This document shows positions 33,966 to 43,233 of a stretch of 64,000 nt of DNA, one piece after another. The stretch lies in assembly GCF_001625305.1 (NCBI RefSeq), contig NW_017803379.1, forward strand, positions 1,374,087-1,438,086. The letters are read 5' to 3'. Position 1 is the first letter of the stretch; the number at the start of each line of letters is the position of its first letter. The stretch is from Branchiostoma belcheri (Eukaryota > Chordata > Leptocardii > Amphioxiformes > Branchiostomatidae). The notes under the pieces are model-generated. The model was not told where the DNA came from, made no database searches, and worked only from the letters and a program-made list of their open reading frames with translations. Position numbers and translations under genes: made by a program.

Positions 33966-35666
33966 ATGGCAAGGTCAACACGGTCACAGGACTTCTGCCA
34001 CAATCCACACGCAGGCTCCCTCTTGCAGGGCTTGCAGGAACTGCGGTCTGACAACCTGCTGACAGACGTCATCCTCTGCGTCTCCGGTAGAGAGATCCCG
34101 TGCCACCGCAATGTCCTCGCTGCTTGCAGCGGGTACTTCCGTGCCATGTTCTGCAACGGACATCGCGAGAGCCAGGAGCACAAGGTCACCATTCACGACG
34201 TCGGCACCAACATCCTGCAGCTACTTGTGGACTATGCGTACACGTCGAAGGTCACCATCACAGACGACAATGCAGTGAAACTGCTGGAAGGCGCCAACTT
34301 CTTCCAGATCCAACCGGTGCGTGATGCTTGCGTGAAGTTCATCTCTGGTAATCTTAGCTCTAAGAACTGTCTGCAGATGGTGCGCATGGGGAGCATGTTG
34401 TCCTGCCCCGACCTGGAGAAGAGGGCGTGGTCCTTTGTCACAAGGGAGTTCTCGGCAGTTTGTGGGACACGGGAGTTGCTTTATTTGACAAGAGAACAGC
34501 TCATCAAGCTGGTCTCATCTGATGACCTTGGTGCCTCTGAGGAAAGCGTGTACACTGCCGTGATGGCCTGGATCAACCACGACGTCAGGAAGAGGAAGAC
34601 GGAGATGAAAGACCTGCTGAGATGGGTCAGGTTCCCTTTCATGGACAGGCTGTACTTCATGGAGAATGTGGAGAGCAATGAAGCAGTACGCAAGGCTTGC
34701 CAGGATTTCTTGACGGAAGCTCGTAGGTACCACATGTTCCCAGGAGAGGTCCAGTCGCCTCGCACCCGTCCCCGCCGCACCAGTGGTCTGAAGGAGACAT
34801 TAGTGGTCATTGGAGGAACAGAGAAACGGTCAACTACCCCCGACGACCCTACAGTCTTCTCAAACGCCGTCATGACAACCATGGTTGCAGCACCATCAGA
34901 GACGAGTTGGTCTGTTACCACGAGAATGAAGAGGAACAACGACAGTGGTTTTGCTGTGGCTGTTCTCGGCAAAAGCGACATCATCGTGTCTACAGGCACC
35001 AGTTTTGCCCAGGAAGTGTGGCTGTACCATCCAGAACTCAACTCCTGGTCCAAACTTGCTAAGATGAACACCAATCGGTACAACCACAAGCTAGTAGTGG
35101 TTCAAGGGAAAGTATACGCCATTGGAGGCAAAGACGACCTTTCTGCGCTATCAGATGTGGAGATCTACGACAGGAACCAGAACAGGTGGACGACGGGGAT
35201 TCCACTCCCACAGCCAAGGTACCACCATGCAGCGGTAGTGTTGGACGGCAGGATATACGTGATGGGTGGATTTGATGCTGATCACAGACGAACATCTACA
35301 ATGTACTGCTTCACCCCAGGTGACTCAAAGTGGAAGGAGGAGTACTTGCCTCAACCAGGAGGTCGTCTCAACGCTGCAGTTCTCATGGGCAGCATCTATG
35401 TTGCTGGGCTTTATGAAGGCTTTATGGGTAAGTGGAACCAGTGGGAGTCCTGGCATTGGATGAAGTGGCCCGCACGTGTCCCATTTGAGTGCGGGTTAAC
35501 CACGTACCGGGGGAAGATTTACATCACGGGCGGCCACAGTGGCGACAGCAGGGGAGGCAAACAGATCTGGTGCTATGATCCAGAATTCAAGTCATTCAAG
35601 TCTGCAGGAAACTTGCAGAAGGGTCTGTATGGCCATACCTGCGTCACCATACTGAAGTGTTGCTGA
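33966..35666 (+). CDS. KLHL (BTB-BACK-Kelch) gene copy C, intact
   Basis: An open single coding exon of 566 residues from ATG 33966. An upstream in-frame ATG at 33927 lies before or within the splice acceptors and is unlikely to be used. BTB domain about residues 20-130 ([17 protein letters not shown]), BACK about 135-235 (RMGSMLSCPDLEKRAW, then AVMAWINHDVRKRK), and Kelch repeats about 285-566 with double-glycine blades (KVYAIGGKDD, RIYVMGGFDA, KIYITGGHSG). Family members bind CUL3 through BTB-BACK and present substrates bound on the Kelch propeller. It is nearest the KLHL24/35/6 type by its [16 protein letters not shown] and BACK sequence. It is the only unbroken member of the three-gene array. 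Confidence 0.92.
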   Translation: MARSTRSQDFCHNPHAGSLLQGLQELRSDNLLTDVILCVSGREIPCHRNVLAACSGYFRAMFCNGHRESQEHKVTIHDVGTNILQLLVDYAYTSKVTITDDNAVKLLEGANFFQIQPVRDACVKFISGNLSSKNCLQMVRMGSMLSCPDLEKRAWSFVTREFSAVCGTRELLYLTREQLIKLVSSDDLGASEESVYTAVMAWINHDVRKRKTEMKDLLRWVRFPFMDRLYFMENVESNEAVRKACQDFLTEARRYHMFPGEVQSPRTRPRRTSGLKETLVVIGGTEKRSTTPDDPTVFSNAVMTTMVAAPSETSWSVTTRMKRNNDSGFAVAVLGKSDIIVSTGTSFAQEVWLYHPELNSWSKLAKMNTNRYNHKLVVVQGKVYAIGGKDDLSALSDVEIYDRNQNRWTTGIPLPQPRYHHAAVVLDGRIYVMGGFDADHRRTSTMYCFTPGDSKWKEEYLPQPGGRLNAAVLMGSIYVAGLYEGFMGKWNQWESWHWMKWPARVPFECGLTTYRGKIYITGGHSGDSRGGKQIWCYDPEFKSFKSAGNLQKGLYGHTCVTILKCC

Positions 35667-36921
35667 TTAGAAAGTTGATGATGATTGCATAAAGTTGACT
35701 GTTCTGTACTGGACTGTACAAAGCTACCAATCATGCTATGGTGCTGCATATGAAAGTAGCTGTGAAACTGTAGGGGCCCATACTGTATCAAAGATAAGGT
35801 GCCTTGTCAACTTTTCTACATGACTTCAACAAGGAAGAAAGATATTGAGAGATAAGAATATGCAGGATCCGAGGACCAGAGAAGTGACAGAACATAACTG
35901 GAAACCCTGTTTTGTCATATCTCGTAATGGACAGTGACCTATCTTGTTTCACATGTTATTTTTCTATCAAGTTTGGATGGTTAGGTTTTCTATCTATAGA
36001 GCCTCATCCAGCCAATCCACAAACTGTAGGTAAGGAGTGAGATTTGATCATTATGCTTAGGATAATGTCCCTTTTTCTGTACAAGTCACAGTTGTTTGAA
36101 AGTTCACAAACCACCATGTTACGAATCAGGGTTAAAGGAATAAAGTAGAGATAGAATGTTAGTTAACTAGTTCCAGTTAACATTTTATTAACATTATATT
36201 TTAACACAATATATGTGGTACTTATGTTTTGTTATAACGCTAATAATTGATAAGGTTTTTTTAACAAGTTACTGTTGAAGAGAACTTTCAGTCTGCTGTG
36301 TGCGTTTTTTGGTCTATCTAGAATTCATAGGATATTTTGTAAATTTCTACTGAATAGTTAGGGCTGCAGTACTTGAGGAAGCCACAAGGAGAACTAAACT
36401 CGTATCGTTTCTTACATATCAAAATCTATCCACAACTTCACCTTGTATAGTACTAACTTGATATGAAGTAACAACCAAACTATAGCTGATGAACACAGCT
36501 ATCAATGACATAAGGTCCTTTACATTGTGCAGACTTGTAGACATGCTGACGCGATGTTGCCATATTGGTGCTGAGAAACCGCATGTAACCTTGGCCCGGC
36601 CTGGTCGTGTTGGAGAGGCCGTGCATAGTAACATGTCCAACAAATCATGTACAGGACTTCCCTCAAATGATATAGGGATAGCGCATCATATTTACCATTT
36701 GCTCGACGGATCAATGACCATTCTTTTCCATTGTACCTTTTTACGCTGACTGTGCAAAAGGCAAATCGCTTTTTACGCTGACAAAAAGCAAATCGCCAAA
36801 AGGTAAGGTTCGACCTGTATGCAGCCCGTTTTGAAACGCTAACGTGTTTTCCAACAGAAAAAGATTTGAAACGCTCCGGGAGTCTAGATTTTTGTGACCG
36901 TGATACAAGCAACTCCCCATG

Positions 36922-37103
36922 GCCGGCCTAGTCTCCTGTGCAGGTCTCCGGGCGTGAGTTTGCGTTTAGTAAAATTCTTACAACCAGCCGCTATGGTGCG
37001 TACAGTCCTTCTGGGTGTAGGATGGCTGACAAAAGAAAGCGTTAAAAATTCTACAAAACGCAGTATCAAAACTCCCGGAGGCCTGCGCAGGAGGCTAGGC
37101 CGG
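36922..37103. mobile_element. MITE upstream of the methyltransferase gene
   Basis: The terminal arms CCGGCCTAGTCTCCTG ... CAGGTCTCCGGGCG and CCCGGAGGCCTGCGCAGG ... CTAGGCCGG are inverted copies with few mismatches, about 35-38 bases each. The inner part (TTCTACAAAACGCAG, TATCAAAACTCC) matches the element at 27534-27755. It ends 126 bases before the start codon of the next gene and may lie in its promoter. Confidence 0.7.
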
Positions 37104-37229
37104 CACGGGACGTGGGGCGCCGCATGCTGCGTCAGCTGTCGGGTCCGATTCTGAATTTCAAATTTACGCCCCGAATGTCAGTCACTCTTTAGCTTAGTAG
37201 CCGCCGGTCGGACAGCAACGTTAGAAGCT

Positions 37230-40200
37230 ATGGCTGCATCGGTAGAAACGGCACCAGGGGCACTTGGCCGGGAAAACTTAAGGTACGATTAATAACCTAC
37301 TGTACTAGGCATAATATTGCTTTCAAATTGATAAAGGTTATGAACATTTGAGGGGCTAAGCTGCAGAACACGTATTTGAACCTTCTCGTGTTCAACGGTG
37401 GGCTATGTCTAGCGAGTGGAACACGATGTCCTGTTCTTGATCCCGGCAATGTAAGCTTTGCCAATGCACAAAGAAAGTCGTTAGAAGGGAGCGAACATCT
37501 CAGTTCGGAGAAAATAGTTTCATAGAGCCAATGTAACCTTACACGTGCGTTAATGTATGGGGATTTCAATCGCAATGTTTCCCAAATTCAGATCTTGGCC
37601 ATGTTGGTCCCTTCTAGATTTGCTTCCCCGGTTTCCCCTCCTTGAAGCACCCCTTCAAAATATCTCCGTATTGCCTATTCATGTAACGTCTTTTACAAGT
37701 AAGGAATACTCCATTGAAACAAAACGTAGTTTGTACCACAACGAAGACCGTAGAAACCTTACACAGTGTACTTGGACTTGCCCCCTCCCAGCCCAGTACC
37801 CACCCACGTGAACCCTCTCCGTGTGACTACTATGCGCGTTCTATTTTGGCCGATGATATGTGAGCGTGTCAGGGAGGCTCCTAACAATAACAATAGCAAC
37901 ATTCAGTCGGACGAATATGGCGCTATCCTCGCAGCTGCTCGTGTGAAGTTACCAAACGCCCGCTATGTCACACATGACAATTAATCATAACGTCAAATGA
38001 CCAAGAAAGTTTCTGTCATCTATTTCGACAGATAACGCTATCTTCGATATTGTATATTGTGGGGATTCCGTTGCCCAAAGAAAGTCACATCGCCTAAAAG
38101 ACGTCATCATACCAAAGAGGTTCCTTGATCAACAAACAAGCAAAAAGACCACGCAGAGACAAACGCTGCGTCCAGGCGTCAGGGCATGTATTAATGGGCA
38201 GTTGTTGTACATTTGCCAAGTGTCACAGTCGTGTCAAGAAGCAGTAGAGTCGACGTGGAAATCCGACAGACACGAATACAATGTCAAGTATGTATCGTTA
38301 TCCTGTTCTTTACAACCAACATAAAATGAACTTATCATAGTTTTGAAATAGGGACGAAGACTCCAGCAATCTATCCAAATTTTGACATACGAAAAGTCGT
38401 TCACCTTCCAATCGCTGTGGCCTAGGCCTTGAAACTTAATCCCCTTCAGTTTGCCAACAGTGATGGTCAATCCCATCGTTGCTATATGAAGAAGACCTTG
38501 GCCTAGTTCCAGAGGAAATATTCTAGACGCGTCTGTCCTACTGCCCCTTTTCCCACCGACTAAGACATTGTCTACATTCACACGTGCACGGGTCTCAAAA
38601 TAACGCATCTTTCCTAGGGTCGCATGTTCTAAATATTATTTTCACAAACTTGTACAATGTATCAGCGATAGAGACCTTCTTGATATAAAAGATACTCGTA
38701 GATTCTAGCTTCATCATGGATAACGTGAAGCCAGTAGTTGTTTCGATCAAACATGTTTTAAACTGACCCTTTAACTTTGTTAACAATATTGGAAAAGTTG
38801 TGGTCTCGTGAGTTATACTATAGTTGTTCGTTACAATAATCTACACAAGAATATTTCTTCTGTTTACACCTTGATGTTTGGTTAAAAGATGCCCTTTAAA
38901 AGAATCTATTTTCTTCAGCTTTTCTCCTCTTTTCATTCAAACAACAGTGATGATGGTCTGACGTGGGTAGACGTAGAAGTCGGGACGCAGACCATCAAAG
39001 TTCTCAACTGGGATGGTAAGTAATTGTGGAACATCACTTCTTACACAAAATTAAAAGTTTATTTTTTGGTGTAAAATCAAGTGAATCATGGGACATATCA
39101 AAACAACAGATACCACATGTCTGTGGCAATCACAGTGAACTACTAGTATTGTGAAAGCTGACCGGCTAAACAAATTTCTATCTTTGTTTTACGTCTAGAA
39201 GGACGTCAGGGCTTTATAACTAAGAGTGGGCAGCGTCTTTGGCCATCAGCAAAGGTGGGGTTACTGTACACCCGCGCTTAAGCAGCACTGGCACTTGGCA
39301 TCGCCCTTCTTTTCCGACACATTGACTTACTCAAAGAAAAGAAAAACAAAGCTCTATATCTCATATTTATAGTGTTACAAGCCAAATTTATTGATGAGGG
39401 AGGCCCAGATTATTTTTACATTTAGGGTTATATACAAGTATCAGGTTTCAACAGAACTTGGAATGTGTACAGACTTCTGCGTAATATACTTTATTTTAAA
39501 GATGTTGCTTCATATTTGCATAGCTTGCAATGGCTTTGCATACGCAAATTTTACACACCTGTAATACATGATTAGGGAGTAAAATGATGTTCAAAAAAGG
39601 TTGATGAGAATGAAAATCATCAATAACCACATGAATCCACCACCCGTTTTAATTCTAAAGAAACTTAGCTAGCTGTACCGGTCAAACTGGTATAAAGTAA
39701 AAAGCGAGTTAACCGTAACCACTGAAGAGGAAACTGATGTTGTATGAAGGTATCTGTACGTAAAACACAATTTTTCCTAAGCAGTTTCCGACCCTGATTT
39801 TCCGTTGCAGAGGTAAAACAGGGCATCCTCACTCTGTCCGGACAGCGTCTGTGGCCGGCGGCAAAGGTGGGAGTGACGTCATCGTCTCAGAATGGTGTTC
39901 TAAACCATAATATGTTACTAATCAAGAGTTATACATGTACAGTACATAGATATTCGACAAAGGAACTAGGGCACCAAAATGTGCCACCAATAAGATGAGA
40001 ATAAGTTGGTTTCTCTTACTAGGCACTGATGAAGCTGTAGTATCAAATGTTAAGCCTGTTACGTCCAAATACAAATGTCATTTTACTATTTTAACTAGTC
40101 TCTAGTATTCACGTGGATATTACTGAGAACAGAAAAAACAGTTACTGTCTGTAATTCAATGTCTAATCCTTGCACATGTCTTCAGTAAATATCGGACTGT

Positions 40201-41605
40201 TTGTAACTTTGTACCACACTTACACTTGACACGCTGCCCAGCCGAGTGCGCCTATGTTCTGTAATATCGGTATCACACTATTAATAGGCAGCCATCTTAC
40301 AAAGCTTGGCGTTATGTCTACGATATACAAGTATAATTTTAGAGAATAACGTTATATCAATACTCTACTTGTTGATCATTTTTGTTTATTTGTATCTTGA
40401 AATGTTCCAGTTACTGGCCCTGCTGATGCACTTTAACCCGGACATTCTGGAAGGCGCGAAGAACGTCCTTGAGCTGGGAGCCGGTCTGGGGGTGGTGGGC
40501 ATCGCCGCTGCCAAGATGGCGGCCAACGTCAAGGTTATGATCACGGACGGCGAGGACGAGGTCGTTGACCTATGCAGAGAGCATCTGAATAGGAACTTCG
40601 AAAAAGGTCAAGGTCGAGATGTAACGTCAGGCATTAACGCAATCCATTGATGATGAAACCGTAACAAGCAAAATCACGAAGATGGCTTTGTCAATGCGTT
40701 TCGCTCATATACGATGCCTTAATTGTGGTTTTATTTATTGTTGTGTGTTTGTTTTGTTGTGTGTTTTTGGTCGACTGCTCCGCAGCCGGACGATGATGAT
40801 GATGATGATGTGTTTGTTTGTTTGTTTGTTTGATTGTTTCCTTTGTTTCTGTTTGTCGCAGACCAGCCACAGTGTGAGAGGTTATTTTGGGGCGAGGGTC
40901 TTGACGAGTTTAAGAAGCAGCACGGAACGTTTGACCTGATCCTGGGCTCGGACGTGGTGGAGGGGAAAGACTCCCTCCCGCCGTTCCTCCACACCGTCAA
41001 GGAGCTACTCAGCTCATCGGTGGGTTTACTGACAGCCAACTCGTTACAATACTGGAAGACTGTTTTGAAGCCGTTGTTTTGATGCCATGCCAACTTATAC
41101 AGTATGCTTACTATAGTTTGGGTCCAGAACACACTGATAGAAATACCATGTCCACAAATATTGCAATAATACGTTTATTTCTTCTCACTCACTCACTCAC
41201 TCACTCACTCACTCACTCACTCACTCACTCACTCACTCACTCACTCACTCACTCACTCTCTCTCTCACTCACCCACTCACCTGTCCACACACCTCTCTAC
41301 AGAAAAAGCATAAATTGTGTCGCGTACAGTACCTTGTTGGTTTCTAACATGTTTTACTCAATCCTCTTCGCCCCCAGCCCACAGCCATGTGCCTGCAGAC
41401 GTACGCAGAGAGACCGTACCTCCCACACGACCTGATCGAGCGGACCGCCGAGGCGTGCGGGCTGTCCTACACGTACATAGAGTGGGAGAACCAGCCCTGG
41501 GCGCACCACATGGTCCAGACACAGGACCCCAGCAGATGGGACAGGTTCTCACCGCGGTGGGCCAAGTTAAGGATCATCGCCTGGATGAAACCGCTGTCAT
41601 CTTAA
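37230..41605 (+). CDS. Methyltransf_16-type protein lysine methyltransferase (METTL21-like), complete
   Basis: Exons: 37230-37282, 38948-39015, then either 39199-39254 or 39811-39866, then 40411-40606, 40862-41019 and 41378-41605. With one version of exon 3 the product is 252 residues. The S-adenosylmethionine-binding motif I is NVLELGAGLGVVGIAAAK. MITDGEDEVVDLCREH forms the next strand and helix, and FDLILGSDVVEGKDSLPPF occupies the motif IV / DxxY-like position of this family. The upstream SGQRLWPAAKLLALLMHF segment is the family's N-terminal hallmark. Relatives methylate single lysines in chaperones, eEF1A and other cytosolic proteins. The exact substrate and vertebrate orthologue are not clear to me. 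ATG 37230 was chosen because it gives a short N-terminus with matching splice phase. Confidence 0.88.
39199..39254 (+). CDS. Alternative exon 3a of the methyltransferase gene
   Basis: A 56-base exon bounded by CTAG and GTGGGG encodes EGRQGFITKSGQRLWPSAK, where the first residue is completed by the preceding exon. It has the same length, phases and position in the protein as exon 3b and differs in 6 of 19 residues. Confidence 0.7.
39811..39866 (+). CDS. Alternative exon 3b of the methyltransferase gene
   Basis: A 56-base exon bounded by TTGCAG and GTGGGA encodes EVKQGILTLSGQRLWPAAK. Joining 3a directly to 3b would read AGG TAA at the joint, an immediate stop, so the two can only be used one at a time. 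Confidence 0.75.
40792..40833. repeat. (GAT)n followed by (TGTT)n microsatellite
   Basis: Short GAT array then a TTTG/TGTT array in methyltransferase intron 4. Confidence 0.8.
41185..41281. repeat. (ACTC)n microsatellite
   Basis: About 95 bases of near-perfect ACTC repeats, with a short CT run near 41256, in the last methyltransferase intron. Confidence 0.95.
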
Positions 41606-41869
41606 GTTCTGCAGTCTTCGCCGTTTGTAAAATCAAGAAGACTTTGCATTTATGGATTTGGCTAACGTTATACAAATGACGGCAAGCTACAGGATACGAT
41701 GTGTAATATGTGGGCGAAACTGTGCTGATATTACATCGAAGGAAGTCCTAGATCAAAGATGAAATGTAGATTTGGGGTATATGTATATTAACATTTTATA
41801 TACTGTGCACAACAGGTGGGAATGCAGTTATGTATGGACTCGTAAACGTAAAATAGAAAACGTAGAAAC

Positions 41870-41875
41870 TTTATT
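41870..41875 (-). terminator. Candidate poly(A) signal of the KY/dynein-stalk gene
   Basis: TTTATT on the plus strand, i.e. AATAAA on the minus strand, 395 bases past the stop codon at 42270. Confidence 0.35.
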
Positions 41876-42224
41876 TCACCATTCATAGCGACACCTCTGC
41901 ATCAAAAATCGAAGTGTTTTATGGAAAAAACATTATGTACACATGCATTTACTCGTAAAATATTTTAACATTTCCAGGTATATATTGTTCATATGTCGCA
42001 TGACTTTCGCCCATATCAACTCTGCAAACAGTGGAAAAGGACAGATCGATGTACAGCACATCAAACATTGGCACAACTGTGAGATACACCAAGTGAGTTA
42101 TGTATCAGGCATATATACATAGAAATGATTACAAAGTCGAGTGCATAGCTTTGTATGTTCTCACCTGGTAGATATTCTAACAAAAAATTCTACAAGACTA
42201 TCAACAGAGCAGCAAACCTATTTC

Positions 42225-42230
42225 AATAAA
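42225..42230 (+). terminator. Candidate poly(A) signal of the methyltransferase gene
   Basis: AATAAA 620 bases after the stop codon and only 40 bases from the stop of the convergent KY-type gene, so the 3' UTRs may overlap. Confidence 0.35.
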
Positions 42231-42269
42231 CGGGGCACATTGAATTAATCTAACATTGTATTATTGTCC

Positions 42270-43233
42270 CTATCTCGCCTTGGTTAGCTGTTGGATTGCA
42301 CTCTCCTTTGGTTTCGTCAGTTGTTCCACTTCCTCAATCATCCCCATCGACTGTACAGAAAACATAATAAAGGAAGACTTGCGATAAGAGAAGCGAAGGC
42401 CAAGGTAGATTCACATGTAACTTTAACTGGAATTACTCTAAGTAGCGAAGATACAATGTTTGCAAAAACTATCCCACACGTGAATCATAACATCATAACT
42501 TACCCAGACGTAGAACGTCGCTGCTCCGTTGCTGACGCTCCTCACGGAGTCCAAGGTGAGGTCATTCTCCTGTAGAAGCTTCTTCGCGTCTGCTACAACC
42601 TCCGGGCTGAGCTTGGCCGGCTGGCATTTCTTGATGCGTCTCTTCAGGCTCTGCTTACCCGTCTTACCCATCAGTGTTTGGAGTAACTGCCAATCCTGAA
42701 AGAACATTTATGTATCATATCTGGGGAAGATAAATCAACATCATGCTGCGGTACACGTTGCCATTTCGAAATAGAAATACCTAAGACCCCATTTCCATTA
42801 GGATAATATTGTCCGGATCGAGCCGAATTGATTCGCTTTGATCCGGTTTCGATCACGCTTCGAGCCGGATTAATTCGGCTCGGTCCGGACAAGTTTATCC
42901 TAGTCAAAATTGGACCAAAGTGTGCCACATTTTACGTAATAATTATCACGTGTCGTACCTTGATCTGTGCCTTCGAGTTGCCTAGCAACAGGAACGTCGC
43001 CATCATGACCTGATTGACAGCAGGTGGAGGCTGGTTGTACGTCTTGAGCTCGGCCACGGTGGCCTGGTTCATGGCCATGATCTTATGCCGTAAGCTCTCC
43101 AGGTGCAGCACGGCGTCCAGCACCCTCCTAGCCTCGTTCAGGTCCTTCTGCAGCTCGTCCTTGAACTCCGCGCAGCCCTGCATGGCGTCCTTCAGCTGGT
43201 CCTTCTGTCTGGAGTCGATAGCCTTCCGCAGGT
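42270..43233 (-). other. Dynein heavy chain MT-binding-stalk-like domain (three C-terminal exons)
   Basis: The exons 43233-42959, 42695-42504 and 42350-42270 encode a helical arm (DLRKAIDSRQKDQLKDAMQG ...), the head (MNQATVAELKTYNQPPPAV, MMATFLLLG), the DW.LLQTLMGK helix, an SPEVV helix, then NGAATFYVWSMGMIEEVEQL and TKPKESAIQQL, where dynein's return coiled coil begins. The order matches dynein: xDIxEIKSxxxPPxxV, VMxAVxxLL, W, SxACxSLCxWV, then VxPK. The protein stops soon after the return helix begins. No AAA+ motor modules are present. Family knowledge: this head binds microtubules in dyneins. Binding here is inferred. Confidence 0.75.

Noticed and set aside
41185..41281. CRISPR-like regular repeat
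   Set aside because: Simple four-base microsatellite in a eukaryotic intron, with no spacers.
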